Positions 36,245-50,000 of a stretch of DNA of 64,000 nt are shown in pieces. Under the pieces are notes generated by a model, which was not told the DNA's origin, ran no database searches, and was given only the letters and a program-made list of their open reading frames with translations. Within the stretch, counting starts at the first letter, position 1. Every line of letters begins with the position of its first letter. The stretch comes from Gonium pectorale (taxonomy: Eukaryota > Chlorophyta > Chlorophyceae > Chlamydomonadales > Volvocaceae): the NCBI GenBank assembly GCA_001584585.1, contig LSYV01000003.1, positions 3,939,038-4,003,037 of the forward strand, read 5' to 3'. The position numbers and the translations under genes were made by a program.

Positions 36245-38254
36245 ATGGCTGACGATAGTGTGGAACGGATGGCGAGGTCCATCCTGGCGGAGAAGCGGGC
36301 ACGCAAAGCTGCAGAGGATGATGCTTTGCGGCTATACAATCGCGTGCGGCAGCTGCAGAAAGAGGAGGACCGCGCGCAGAAGCGCATCGTGGAGACGAAG
36401 AAGAGGGCAAAAGAGATAATCAAAGCGCGGGAGCGGAATGAGCAGAAGCTATTGGAGAAGGAGCAGCGGCATCGTGAGCTTGCCGAGCAGGTCGAGGAGC
36501 AAAAGCTCGAGAACCTCAGGGCCAAGGAGGAGGCTCTGCGGCACAGAATAGAGCAGGAGAATAGGGTTTATCAGGACAAGCTTGAGACAGTACAGAAGAC
36601 CAAGGAGGAGCGGGCAGAAATTGAGCGCCTGCTGGCTGAGAGCCGGCTGCTGGCACGCAAGGAGGCGCTGGAGCAGAAGGACACTATCCGCAAGCAGCAG
36701 GAAGATGCGCGGCGGAAGATCGAAACCCTCAAACTCCAGAAGCTCACGGCGGTGAGGGGCCTCCCCTGGGGTTTGGGCCGCATGTCCCACACATGTCCCG
36801 ATGGCTGACACACCTTCTACACCAACCCTCGTGACGCAGGCCCAGGAGGAGTACGAGCGGCGGCTTAAGGAGGAGATTGATGCTAAGATTGCGAAGGAGC
36901 AGGAGATTGAGCGACTGGTGCGTGCCCTGCTGGCCTGGGCAGCCGCTGCGTCTTCGTGTGTGTTCTCCGCGTGGTTGAGCGCCAGACATGTTGAGACTGC
37001 TTGGTGCTTGTGCAGGCCCAAATGGAGCTGGAACTCATTGAACGGCTCAAAAACAAGCAGGCAGAGCAGCGGAAAGCATACCAGCAGCTGGAGGCGGTCC
37101 TCTCGCTTGGGAGCGTCAGGTGTGTCGTAGTGGCCAAGCCGACCAAACATCGCATGTGGCAGCTGGTCTGTCCATTGACAGTAGTTCGGCTGATGCAAGT
37201 GTCATTTGGGGGTTCGGGTGCAGCCACGGATCTGTGGCCGAGCATTGAGTGGCATTTGAAGTGGCATGTGAAAGGGGGCTCCAACGAGGGATATCCGTCC
37301 TGCGCATGTGGCATGCCGCATGCGCGGCGTCCCCCCCTCTACCGTAGCACGACAGTTCCGAGTGGCTCAGATGACGGTCAATTAAGGGTTGGAACTTGTT
37401 TTATACACCAGCTTGCTCTACCTAGACGCATGGTGTGAGTCGGGGTCAGGCTGTGGACCGCCGGAGGCGCTACAACATTGCCGCCTGCTACCGCGACGTT
37501 CCAATGTAGTGCCGTTCGCTGCGGGTGACCACCCTGGCGACGTCCCGCACCTGTGTCGCTGCCTGCCAAACGAGCATGTGCGTGCTGTCCCATCAATCCC
37601 CGCAACAGCACCAGCAAAGGCCTGGCAGCCGCGTCGAAGCCCGGGAGCCCAAAAGTGGTGGCGGTGGCTGTGCAGTCGCCGGAGCGGCATGGGTCCAACC
37701 TCTCGCAGCAGGGGCCGGGAACGCCGCCGCAGCAGGAGGCACAGGACGCGGAGCCGTCGGAGGAGGACGTGGCGCGAGCATTCGCCATGTACGACACCGA
37801 CGGCGTGGGCGAAATTCCCACGTTATCGCTCGACAGTGAGTCGTCGCCTTCGTGGTTGGAGCTGATGCGGCAAAGCTGCTCCGTTGATGGTTTGGGTTGT
37901 GTGATTGTGTGGCTGCGTGGGATTGCACCCGAGTGAAGGATGTGATAGTTGTTTAGAAAGGCCTGAGGAATTGCGACATGCTTTAAGCCATTGTGGACAC
38001 TGTTTGTGTTAATGGTGCAATGCGGAAGAGTGCTACGTCCCCGTAATGGCAAGTCAATGCCCCGGCAGCTGCGCCATGTAGCTTGCGCACCCTCCCAGCG
38101 GTCCGTCTGTCCCCTATCCCTCCCCACAGGCCTGCTTCGAGACCTCGGGGTACCGCTCAACCCTAGCCAGCTCTCGCAGGCGATAGCGCAGCTGGACACG
38201 TCACAATCAGGAAAAATTACCTTCGGGGAGTTCCTGCTATGGTGGAAGGGGTGA
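36245..38254 (+). CDS. Coiled-coil protein with C-terminal EF-hand pair
   Basis: Five exons close in phase to 346 aa: 36245-36751, 36840-36917, 37016-37119, 37609-37835 and 38130-38254. Residues 1 to about 225 are an almost unbroken charged helix (ERMARSILAEKRARKAAEDD; QRHRELAEQVEEQKLENLRA), predicted to be a coiled coil. A Ser/Pro/Gln-rich linker of about 40 residues follows, then two EF-hands. The first loop, DTDGVGEIPTLS, lacks the usual glutamate at position 12. The second, DTSQSGKITFGE, has a canonical pattern. The chain ends FLLWWKG. Coiled coil plus EF-hands is common in flagellar and basal-body proteins of these algae, so an axonemal or calcium-regulated cytoskeletal role is plausible, but no family is recognised with certainty. 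The border between exons 3 and 4 spans a 489-bp intron and could hide a small exon. Confidence 0.8.
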
Positions 38255-39993
38255 GCCGACAGGCCGCGTTAGGGACTCGTAGCTGCAGCAGAGGTGGTCG
38301 ATACGGCCGAGGGGCGCACAGCGGTTGTAGGCGGAGGGAGGAGGTGCCTGCGGTGCTGACGAGCCACGCTGAGCAACCAAACGCGCATGTAGGCGGCGCA
38401 GAGATGCACTGCATCTGGCTTTTGCTAGGGCTTCGGCCCAGGAAGATGGGCGAGTACCAAGGATGGGTTTGCGAGCAGCGGCACTTCTAACAGCTGAGCG
38501 CCATTGGTATCCAAGTGTCAGCAGTGCTGGCACGCACTGGTGGTGGGAGCGGGGTGGAACATTCAGCGGGTTGCTGAGGGGCGTGCGTTACACGCAGGCG
38601 TGCTAATACCGCGGCCGATGGGCCTTCAGTGGCAAGGATTCGGGCTACAGGATGCCGGCCGGCTCAGGAGTCACAGGCGCTGCAATGCAAGGGGGCCACC
38701 CGTGGACCGGGTATTAGGATGGGTTGTTGCAGCAACAGGGGACTCGAGCCCAGTAGCCCATGCCCCTCCTGCGTGCATTGGCTGCCTCGAGAGACGAAAG
38801 ACCGCAGACAATGTGGGCGTGGAGCCTGTTGGGCTATGATATGTGTGCACGGCCCGGACGTTTGCGGCAGCTTACCGGTAATGCTGAAAGCTGCCATGGC
38901 AACAGTGCTTGAGCAGATGGGGAGCACCGTAGGCTCATTACCTAAGGCACTGACAATCTCATTCACTTTCCTGACGGGGCTGGAGCTCGTGCCACTACAC
39001 AGCATATCCGGTGCATGAGTTCGCTGGACGGGACTGTGGCGGTTTTCTGTGCTTTGGTCACCTTCATGGGTACGGTCCTCAGGCTTCTTGTGTTACACCA
39101 GGCGGCAATTATTGCAACTGGATGACCCGGGAGTGACAATCGTTTGCAAGACAGCATGGTCTTGCCGCACAGGCTTTAAAGCCCCACTTGGCGAATTAAT
39201 AAATAATTTGCGCTTGCACTTGCTAAACGTCATAGCACGAGGCTAAACAAGAATGCGTCGAAGATCGTTGCGCACATTACTGGACGAGCGCCCACCGTGC
39301 CCACATCTGCAGCGGCTTGACAAACGGTAGTCAACCTTCCCGTACCCTTCAACTTCGCGCGGGCAGGCCAGCTTAGGTTGCCCGGTAGCGAGGGCGCAAC
39401 CGGGAGGAACTAAGATGTGCCCAATAGGCGAAGAGACGCTGAACAGCCACAATGGCCGCGACCCTGACCCTTCGTTCCCATGAAGAGAGTCAGTACGGCC
39501 CATCCATATAACCACCACGTAGAGCCCGCCACCTCCCATGCTTCGGTGTATATCCAACCCATGGGAAGGCCCACCCAACATATCCCCCCGCCCACCCCGA
39601 TCAACCGTCTTGGACCCTCTGAAGTCCAAGATGCAGCCCTACTGCACTATAACCGGTGGCACACACCATCGCATTTCCCTAATTCTATATTTGACGCAAC
39701 ATGCTATTTGCTATGTATGAATGTGGACGTGTGCAGTCACAGCCCAGGACCTGCACGCCTGCTGAGCGCCAAGAGTATTGAAAGCTGCGCTTCTGCAGCG
39801 CCGGCCGCCCGCGAGGTTCGCAGCAATAACCTGCAGGACGCAACGAGCAAAAAGGCACCCCACTCCTGGTACCCTAAATCTCTCGTCTTGCGCTCCATCG
39901 CACGAACACTAGACGCTTGGGAGGGCCCCACGCCTGCACCCACGCACCCATGACCTCTACCAGCCCTCGGCTCAGTAGCTTTCCTTTCTTTTC
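38255..39993. other. Intergenic, about 1.7 kb, convergent gene ends
   Basis: 3' UTRs of the EF-hand gene (+) and the lipase-like gene (-). TTACA words near 38586 and 39092 would read TGTAA on the minus strand but are far from the stop codon. No gene is seen. Confidence 0.35.
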
Positions 39994-42900
39994 TCACCCC
40001 GATGTCAGGTTAAGCGAGGCAGAGACGCGCAGCAGCTCCCGTCGGTCCATCTCCCCCCCGCGGACCTCCAACTTGGGGCTGAAGCGCACCCAGGGAAAAG
40101 CATCCATAAGATCCTTCTGAAGCTCCTCCAGCTCTGCCTCCCAGCGCGCAAACAGGCAGGCGCCGTTGCCCGGCGACAGCCACGAGGCACTGCTTTGCAT
40201 GGCCCGCGCGCCCTCCGCGGGCTGTAGGGAGGGCGGCAAGGCCGCGGCCGCCGCTGCGGCGGCCGCGCTTGCAGCCGCAGCGGTGGCCACGCGGTCGCCG
40301 ATGACTGGCTTGGGTGCTTTGCTGTTGTCGGCCGAGAGGCTGCCTACGATCCAGAACTGGCCTACGGGCGCGTAGCGCTCGCCCAAGCCGTCGGACATGA
40401 CCTGGTCGTGTCGGCACAGGAGCACACGGCGCATTTCGACAGGAAGCCCCCCAGGGTATGGGTCCTTGAGAGGAGCATCTCAGATTACAAAAACCGCATC
40501 TAAAGAAGGCGATGCCTGGAGCACAGCTGGAAGGCTGAGTCAATTCCTCAGGCAGCCAGGCGTAACAGCAATTGACGCCGGAAACTCAAGACAGCAAGCA
40601 TACTTTCCCACATAGAGTACAAGGGCAGTTCAACGCAACGTGCTTGACACCAGGAAAAATGAGGAGGTGGGGTCTCAGATCCCGCAACGCCGGTCCGTAC
40701 CTGCAGCAGTCGCAGAAGGCCGTCCTTCCAGGCGCCCTGCCGCACGGGCGGCATCTTCCCCGCCGTGATTGAGCCCTGGCGCAGGCCACCACCGACCGCC
40801 AGCGGCGACACAAAGCTGCTGATGGAGCCCTGGCGCGGGGGAACGGCTGTCATGGAGCCCGCCCGGGACGCCACCTTGAGGTCTGCCGACGCCGCCGTAT
40901 GGCGGCGGGAGCGGCTCGTCGAGCGCGCGGACGGCGACGGCGCGCGCGGCGTCGGTGGCACGGCCATTCCGTCCAGGCCGTTGTCAATGCTTCGCGCGCG
41001 TGAGACGCGCGCGGAGATGAGGCCGCGCGCGCGGGCCATGAGTTTGGATCCGCCGTTGGCGCTGACGCCCGCCTCGCCGTCGGCGATCCGCACCTGCTGC
41101 ACCCTATCAACGATAGAGCCCGACTCAGACTCCCCCCGCGAGGGCGCCCGCGAGACCGTGGGCGGCACAAAGAGGCCGCCCGGCATGCATACGCGATTTA
41201 GCAGTCCATAGTCGAGCGGCCGTGCGAGCAGGCGGCTGGGGCTGGTGCTCTGGCAACGGGACAAGGCGTCCACGCCGTCAGCCACGAACCTGCACCACTC
41301 CTGAACGGAGGTTACCTGCGGGGCCCGCAAGATGGATGCCGGGGAAAGGGAGTCCTCGCTGATCTCGGCACCGCCGCCAACGTCGGCCGCCGCGGCATCG
41401 GCAGCGGCATCGCGCGCCGCGGAAGCGACTGTGAAGAGCTCGCTAGCGGCGGCGAAGAAGGCAGGGCTGCCGTCGCCGGCGCGCCAGACGGTGTGTAGGC
41501 TGCGCTGCGGCAGGCCGGGTTGCGCCTGAGGCTGTTGCAGGTCGAGCGACGCCAGGACACGGCCCATGGAGGAGGTGGCGAAGAAGGGGCTACCGAAGGC
41601 GTAGCTGGACACCTGCAGACGGGCGCAGGGAGGAGGCAATGGAGCCAAGTATCTAGGCAAACTGCAAGAAAGCGCAGCCGCGGCTGTGATGCCTGTCATT
41701 CCTGCCAACACTGCCAGCCGCAGCCCGGCGGATTTGACAGCCCCATTCCAAGACCCAGGAGATCAGGCCAGGTTCAGTTGTGACGACAATCTCATGTCAT
41801 CCAGCAGCCTCCAAGCAGCACCTCCCCACCGGCCTGCCGCTGGCGCCGCCCTTTTTGCGCGCCTCTGCCCCCCGCTCCTCGCCCTCCTTGCCAGCAGCTA
41901 ACCATGCCCTCCGCCACTGCTGTCACCTCCCCTGCTCGCCTTATTGTCTGCCAGGCTCATGGTGAGGCTGATGCCCATCTGCCGGGCCATCTGCACCTCC
42001 TGCTGCAGCTGCAGCAGCACCCGCACCGTGAACAGATGCGCCACCACGCCGCCGAACTTGTAGCCAGTGGCGACCAGCTTGTAACCCTGGAGCCAAGGTG
42101 GCGCAGCAGCGGGTCGGAGGGCCGTCGCGCAAGCGGGTGCAGGGGCGAGGGACGGCCCAGCTGGCGGCAGAAGGGCGCGCTGGCTGATGACGAAGAAGCA
42201 CTGAGCTGCTAGTAGCCGCATGCGTGCGTCAGACACGCATACGCCGCCAGAGCACGTCCATGCATTTGTTCGCGCCAAAGCCACTACAAGCGTCGTCTTC
42301 CATATGGCAGGTTGTCAAGCCATCCTGGCAATGGGCAGCCCGGTGCAATGAGCCGCTGCGACACGATAGCCGCCTGGATGCCTTAAAGGACCGATCCCAC
42401 TAGGATCCTCAGCAGCGAACCTGCTGGTGGGCACACAAGCAATCGACCACGCTAACAGCCAGTCACCCACCTGGCCCAAGAGGCTAAAGACGGTGTTTAG
42501 CGGCAGGCCCTCAAGGGCTGCAAGTGCGTGCCCGTGCACGTTGCAGGCTGTGGTCAAGGCAGCAACGCAGCAGAGCCCATGGGGGTAAGGAGGAAAAGCT
42601 CAATGGGGTACACGAGAGCACGAAGTAGGAAGGTAATGGGACCGTTGGCGGCATGCTGCCGCGGTATGCACGGATAAGCAGCGTGTGGCAGCGCGATCTT
42701 GTCGGGAGGGGTGTCAGGTTATTGCGAGGCAGGAGCAGCGGGTTCGGCTAAGTGCTGCTGTTCGGGGCATCAATCTCCATGGGGCACGGGCCGACAAGAC
42801 AAGGATGGCCCCGCCCGCTCTACCATCAAGGTGACGCAAGGGCCGGTGAAGTCCAGGGGCCCGCACGTTATCGCTGCAGCTCCCTGCGCGCAGGTCCCCC

Positions 42901-43598
42901 ACTGCCACTGCTGGCAACACCGCGGCACCTACCTGCTGCGCCTGGGAAGCCGCACTGCCGTTGCGAGGCCATAAAGTTGGCCATGGAGGTCTGACCAGGG
43001 ACGTCATGCGCAGAGTGGCGAAGGCTGTTGGAGAAGGCGATGAAGACGGTGGGCTGGATCGCCTGCGTTAGGGAGGACCCCGATGCTGTTAGTGGAGCCC
43101 GCAGTGATGTGTCGCTTGTGGGGCGCTGTAGATGCATGTCGTGGCAGTGTGGATGCAAGGGTGGCCAGGCGCAAGGTCCTCGAAGAACGGAGCGATATGT
43201 GGTAGGGGAAGGAAGCCTGAAACCCCCCGGTCCGTGCTTGGATGTTGCGTGGTCCCCAAATCCGCCATATTGCCGCCAACCGGTCGCATCCAGCATTACC
43301 TTCAGACTCGTCCTGGTCGCCTCACCGAACTTGACGGCGTTGCTCGACAAGGCCAACAGGGCCTTGACCGACGTCCCTTCATGAATGACATACTCCTGTA
43401 TGTTGTGCAGGGTGATCTGCAATCAAACCAGTCGGAATGTGAGCGCCCGCGACGGAAGAGCGTGTGCGCCCAAGTTTTTGTCCACACCTGCTCTTTCAGC
43501 CGCGCGACCGGGTCGGGGGCGTCCACTGCCGACGACAGGAGGAACGCGGTCTGCAAATGCAGCTCTTGTTCTGGGGATAAAGCAGGCGAAGCTGCCAT
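39994..43598 (-). CDS. Class-3-lipase-like protein lacking the catalytic serine
   Basis: Seven exons (minus strand) close in phase to 654 aa: 43598-43488, 43416-43300, 43062-42933, 42547-42471, 42086-41940, 41612-40701 and 40464-39994. The alpha/beta-hydrolase outline of class-3 lipases is readable: TVFIAFSNSLRHSAHDV (the strand and oxyanion-hole region), GYKLVATGYKFGGVVAHLF (strand, nucleophile elbow, helix), VSSYAFGSPFFA, then WRAGDGSPAFF (region of the acidic residue, D241) and a late RYAPVGQFWIVGS segment. In active members the elbow is GHSLGG; here residues 153-158 read GYKFGG, so lysine 155 replaces the nucleophile. The domain is followed by a Ser/Arg/Pro-rich insert of about 200 residues and an Ala-rich tract (about 560-580). 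Intron 5 has a GC donor. It is probably a non-catalytic lipase homologue with a binding or scaffold role. The N-terminus shows no clear targeting signal. Confidence 0.75.
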
Positions 43599-44071
43599 GT
43601 TTTCTGGAGGGGAAAACCCTGCCTCTTTCTCAGCCACCCAGGATTACCAAGGCCTACACGATCACACGCGCGATTGCTGATGGCCCGCGCAAGTCAGGCC
43701 CGCCCAACCGTCGTGCCAGCCCTAAGGCTTCCCGAGTCAGTAATGGTGCCGCATGGGTATAGGACATTCACTGTTCTATGTAAAGCCCCTGGGCAAGACC
43801 CAGAGGCAGAGGCCGGACGGGTCCATTCGGCCGTATGAGAACGGACGATTATCGGCCTCTGCTCTCACGACTCTGCTCTGAGGCACAAAGGAACTAGCAG
43901 CTCTAACACATCCTCTACTGATGTTTGGCTGTAATTTCAAATTGGAGCGTTTTGACTCAGTAACCAATCGCTTACCTCGTGGAGGGTGATCATGGGACTG
44001 CTAGGCGGTTAGCCACAAGCGGATGATCTTTATCGAAGTCGCAACGGGCCTGGGCTTTCCCCAAACTTCAA
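43599..44071. promoter_or_regulatory. Shared divergent promoter region
   Basis: A 473-bp gap between start codons of the lipase-like gene (-) and the giant gene (+). No distinct element is recognised. Confidence 0.3.
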
Positions 44072-47000
44072 ATGGCGTCACCTGGGGTCCTCCGGGAATG
44101 GCAAAACCTTTACGATGAAATGCTCAGCGCCGAGCGTGCTCTAGAGAGCGTGCAGGAGAGCCTCGCAGCCCCGCGGGCAGCTCCGCAAACTGCGCCCGGC
44201 CGACTCCGCCACGCCGTGGGCCCGCACGCTACGGGCCTCTCGAATGGGTCCCCGCACGAGCCGTCAATGACGGACCTGCACATACGAGGCATGCCTGGTC
44301 GTTATGCAAGCGGCCAGGTCGCAAGCTGGGATGCTGCAACCGGCGACCCGTTCAGCGACGAGGCCGTTGCTGTGGAGGAGGAGCTGCTGCGGCGGCTGGC
44401 GACCGGGTCGCTCAGCCGCAGCCCCGGGCAACCGAGTGCTTGGGGATCGCTAGTCCAGCAGTCGCAGCCCACGCCAGCACAGCGCCAATCACAGGGCTTG
44501 CACCAGTCCAGGGCCAGCGCTAATCCAGGCGTGTCGTTGCGGCTACAGCCGGGGCCAATGCCGCCTCCCGGTCCGCGTCCCCGCTCACCTCCGCCAGTGA
44601 GCCTACCGGGCAGCTTGCCCATCAGCCAGCAGGCCACCGCGGTGGAAGGTCCGGGGCCTGCCGGAGCGCGTGCGTCGGGGCCAAACGGCATCCCGCGCCC
44701 CACGCCCACGCGCTCCTCCATGCCGGCTGCTGGCCCGCCCCTGTGGTCCTCTCCATACCTTCCGCCACAGCCGCCGCACCCGCCCAGCTTCGCCCACCTG
44801 CACCCGCAGCCGCCCGACACTACCACGGCCCTGCGTCACGCCATGTCCTATCGGGCCAGCCCAGCGCGCTCCTCGGCACCGGCCCCAGGGATCGCCACCG
44901 CCTCACGCGACTCCGCACTCAGCGGAACAGGCCGCCACGCCGGTGGCGCCAGCTACGCTGCGCTTCACACGTTAAGGCAGGGCAGCCCGCCTCGTGCGCA
45001 GCAGCAGGGCGCGCAGCGAGGCGAGCTCTTCGAGGCCCTGCACCGGGGCGTGTCGCCGCACCGCATGCGCATGCTGTTCGCGCCAGAGGTCATCGCCGGC
45101 CTCGTGGGCTCGCCGGCCGGAGCACCCGCCGCTGAAGCGGGCGCTGACGGCGGCAGTCGGAGCTTGCGTGGCTCCCATGACGCGGGCCTGCAGGGACGCG
45201 ACGGCAAGCAGCACGGTCAGCGGCGGCGGCCGTCGGCGTCACAACAGCCGTCGCATCCGGCTGCTGCGCCCCGTGGTGGCGGCAGCCGTGAAGCCGCCGT
45301 GCGCCGCAGCGACGGCGGCCCGCTGGCCCGCAGGGCCTGGCCGGAAGGCAGCGCGCGCGCATCCGGGCCAGGTCCGGAAAATGTACGCCGGCATGCCAGG
45401 GACGGGAGCAGGGCAGGCAGTTCAGCGGCAGACGCTGGAGCTGGCTCAGCTGTCACAGGTGGTGCAACGGCATCTGGTAGGACTGCGGCTGGCGCCGGTG
45501 CCCCGCGGGCGCGCTCCGTCTCGCCTGCTGGCGCTTACCGCCGCCCTGCTGCGGCGGCGCCGGCCACGGCCGCACCCGGGGTACGGCCAGTTCGCCGCAG
45601 CAGCGCTGGTGGGGCTGCTGGCGAGGGGCGTGCTTCGGTAGGGTCACGGGATCTCGGCCCGCAACGTCACATCCGCGGCGTGCAGGGCACTGCCGTCAAT
45701 GGCGCCGCCAGTGGCGGTGGCGTGCCTGCGCCTGAGCGACTGCTGCGCTCCGCGTCCTCGCTAGACGAGCGGCGAGCTGACCTCTTCATCAGCCCGCAAG
45801 CGTACCGGGAGTATGCCGCTGGAGCCGCTGGAGCACACACTGTGGGCGATGCCGCGGGCGCGTGGGATGGTAGCGGGCCGGGCGCGGCGGCGGGGCATGC
45901 GACAGGAGCAGCATCGCCGCCACTGGACAGCAGCGGCTTTGGATCTCGTGGCGTGCGCGGTATGCAGCTGCGACTGACGGCGGAGCTGGCCTCGGCGGCG
46001 AGCAGCGTGCAGAAGAGCCATTTTGTGGTTCAGCCGACACATGTTCTCAATGCGGCGGCCCATCAGCTGCGCCCTCCCGATATGTTCGAGGAGGGCGATA
46101 CTGCGACGTATGACGCACCCTACGAGATGTCCTCTGCCCTCGAAGGCGGTGCAATGCCGTATCCGCTGGCGGCGCTGCCGGCTGGCCTCGCGCCGGGCGG
46201 GCACGTTTGGCAGCACGGCAGCGCCGTACCAGGGCACTTTGCCGAGCCAGCATCCGGCCCAGTTTCGCTGGACGAAGCAGAGTTTAAGTTTTACGAGATG
46301 GTCGCTGCCGGATCTGCTCAAAGGAGAGGCAGCCTCGGGGACGGAGCTGCCCGCTCTCCCGAGCCGTCCCAGCACGTGGCGGCCGTGATGCCGTCACCCG
46401 GCGGCGCTGCAGCCGTCCGGTCCAGCTGGCCTCCGCCCCTGCAGCCCTCACCCACGTCGCATTCGCCTCAGCACCCGGCCCCGGCGCACGGGCAAGGGTC
46501 CGGCTCCCCGACTCGTGCCGGCGTCACCCCGTGGCGGCCGCCCGGCACGAGTGCGTCCCTCAACTTCGCGCCACCGCACGCGGCCGGCCCCCATGCCCGC
46601 AGGGCGCAGCAGCCGCAACCACAACAGCAAGTGGAAAACGGAAGGCCGCCGTCGCCGGGCGTGAAAGACGCGCCAAGAGCGATGGCTGCGGCGGCCGCAG
46701 TTCCGTTCTCCCGGCCTGCGCTCCAACCAGGTCCGGGCCCGTTCCCTGATCGGCTGCAACATAGCGCACCCGGCTCAGCGCCTGTCGCTGCGGCTCCGGT
46801 GCACGCCGCTCGCGCTGCTCCGGTCAGCGCGGATGGCATGTCGCCAGCGGCGATCAGCGCCGCGGCAGCAGCCATAATGGCCAACGCCATCAGCAGCGTC
46901 GGTAGCGGTGGCGGCCTTGACAGCATTCCGGGGTCGTCTGGTGGCGGTGAGGAGGGGGTCTCTTGGGACCGGCAGGGGTTGCCGACCTCGTGAGTGAGTG

Positions 47001-50000
47001 TCAGATGTTTACTGTGGCGGCTTCTGCATTCTATAAGAGTACGAGCAACATGCGCAATTGCTTCGAACTTTTATGTGGCTACAGAACGGTGCAGGTCTGT
47101 AGGTACCTGCTAGCTTATTTCCGGTCTGTCTTGTCCATGTTCTCAAGGCCGCGTTCAGGGGTCACACAGATGGCTCATTTCCAACCGCTGCACCCGCCTG
47201 CTTGCCCGTGTGTTCGTCGGGTGTATCTGCCGCTAGGCACCGCGCCGGTGCTGGATCCCTCTGTCCTGACGGCACAGCTGAGCCGGCTGGACTCCGCCAT
47301 CCTGGAGCTCATCCGTGGCTACGCTAGTGGCTACATTGACGGCCGCGTGCAGGCGCTCCCACAGTCGGGGCAGGTGCGCCGCCAGCAAGGCTGCCGCTCA
47401 TCATAAATGTGGTCTTAATCCTCTTTGGGGCCACTTGCTTGTGATGTGCGTTCTTTGCTTTTCTTTCTGCGCAGCCTGCTGGCCGAGTTACAAGCCTAAA
47501 ACTCGGTGGTCTTATGAGTTACCCCTTTGTTAAGCCTACGTCGAGTCCGACCCAGTCGTGCGTCTCCTTGCATTTCGTGCCTTGCCAAGAACGGAATGTT
47601 CAACTGGGCGGTCATACCCTCGCTATCACGTTCCGTTGCTGCCCAGGTGAGGTCCCAGGTGGTGAAGGCAGCCGTGCTGCGCCTAGTTGATGAGGCGCTC
47701 CGCGCCAAGCGCGCAGCAGCTGAGGCTGTGCCGGTGATCACGTTCTCGGGGGAGGCGGCGGGCCCATCGCCGCTCGATGCCTTGCAAGCCACGGACACGG
47801 CGGTGGCTGAGCAGGCCCGTTCGCCTGCAAGGCAGGCCTTTGCCGTCGCGCCCGTGGTGCGGGAGGATGCTGCGGTTCCGTCTGAGCACCAACAGCAGGT
47901 GCGGTTGCCCCTAAGGAGGAGGAGACTCGGAACGGAATCATGGCCCATTCCTCGTCTTTGAAACTGTATTCAGATACCGGATGTTGCCTGCAGATTGTGA
48001 GTGCATGGTCTAATCCGCTTCAAGCCCACTAGGCCTTGGGTCTGAGCTCGCCTGCATCTCATGGGCCATTTCACCTCCGTCTGATCCTCATCCCGCACCT
48101 CCGGGCCTTTTCCCGCTGCGCAGGCTACGGGCTGTTCACCACAGCGGGCCGACACGCCCTGGCTCTTGCCGGCCACTGGCGTGCCAGGCCTGCCCGCACA
48201 CTCAGACGCCGGCAGCCCCGCGCACCAGCTGCAAACTCACGCGCTGGCGTCTGCCGCTTCACCAGCAAGCTATGGGCTGAACGCGCCCGTGCCTGCCGGC
48301 TCCGCCTTCAATACGCACGGCAGCGCCAGCCCCCTGGCCTTACGGGGCAGCTCAGCGAAGGCCACCATCGTGCCTGAATCGGATGCCCATGGGCCGGTGC
48401 CGAGCGTTCCTTTGCCTCCCAGCCGCGGGACGGGGGACGGGGCGGCGAGCACGGGAGCAGACGCTGAGACCAGCTGCCGGCAGGAGCGCCAGCGGTCCCT
48501 CACAGAAATGGTGGCGGCGCAATTGCTGGGCGACGGGAGCCCTCCTGGCCGCATCAGCGCCGGTGGTGGCAGCGAGCAGCCCCAACGGCAGCCAGGGCCC
48601 GCGCAGGCGCCGCCACCGCAGCAGCTACAGCCCCTCGCGACGGACGTATCTACGGCCACCGAGTCTGCAATGGAGCCGGCGCCCCGTGAGCAGCCCGCTG
48701 CGCCGCAGCACTCGGGCGTCGTGACCATCCCAACTGCCCCACTCGCCGCGGCGGAGAGCGTAGCGTCGGGGGCGACATCGCCGCTGCGAGGCAGCTCGCA
48801 GCATGGCGACGAGAGCGGCTGCGAGTCCGGCTCACGGCCGCCAACTGCAATGGCACATCCGCTTCCAGACCCCACCGCACCGCCCCCGGCGCACCTGGCT
48901 GCTGAGCGGCCCGTGGCCGCATCTCTTTTGGCGGATGTAGACGCGGCCCGATCGGCCGTTGTGACTAACCCTGTCGCGAGCCAGCTCGCTGCCACCGCAT
49001 CGGCGGAGGTGCCCAGCGGCGCATCTTCGGACGCCCCATCCGCGGCATCTACCCCGGCCCCGGGAAGGCGGAGCTCTGGGGCGGCGCCCGTCGTTACCCC
49101 GATGCTGTCGACCTCCTCCCGACCAGCCAGCGCCACCGCACGCCGGCTGGAGCAGGCCTACAACGCTCCACGGCCAGTTGGCCTCGCGGCATCAGCAGGC
49201 GGTGCCACTGCATCCCCTGCGCCCGCCGGCGCCGGCCAGGGCGCCAGCAGCAAGGGATTTAGGGCCAGCGCTCCGGGAGCCGCAACTCATCCGCCGCGCC
49301 CCACGCCGTCGCGCGCCGCCGGTGTGGGGCTGTCGCGGCCCGCGGGCACTGCCTTCAACTCGCCGCCGCTCTCCCCCTCACGGCCCGCCAAGGTGCAGGC
49401 CGTGGCCTCCCCGCGCTCCCGCAACGCCAAGCGCCCCGCCGGCCCCTCCTCTCGAGCGCCTCGTCACGGCTCGGCCGGGTCACCTCGCAGCGGTGGCGGG
49501 AGTGGCTCCGCCGCCGGTGCCAGCACCGCTGCCTCGGGGCAGGCCCTCTCGGGCGGCAACAGCAGCGTCGACGTGGGTGCGGTCAATGCGGTCAATGAGC
49601 TGTCGTCAGCGGCCTCCGGAGCGTCCACCCGGAGTGCTGCCAAGGAGATTGAGGCGTACCAGCTGCGGAGCGAATCGCTGCGGTTCTTGCAGCAGCTCGA
49701 GGCAGCCATCATCTCATCGAGCGTCAGGGACATGCACGAAACAGCGGCGCCGGCGGACGCCGGGAAGGCAGTGGAGGCGCAGGCGGCGGGACAGCGCGGC
49801 CTCACGGATGACAGCAGTATTGTTGCTGAGGCTGGCGCCGCAACGACCGTGACAACTGCCGACGACAATGCGGTAGAGGAAGCTAGGGCCGCTGCGGATA
49901 CGAAGGCGGCAGCGGAAGCGAGGGCCGCGGAGGAGGAGGCGAAGACCGCTGCGGAGGCAAAGCAGGCGGCAGAAGTGAGGGCCGCGGAGGAGGAGGCAGA

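Noticed and set aside
40220..40285. Long gcc/gcg run resembling a trinucleotide expansion
   Set aside because: It is an Ala-rich tract within the last exon of the lipase-like gene; such tracts are common in GC-rich algal genomes.
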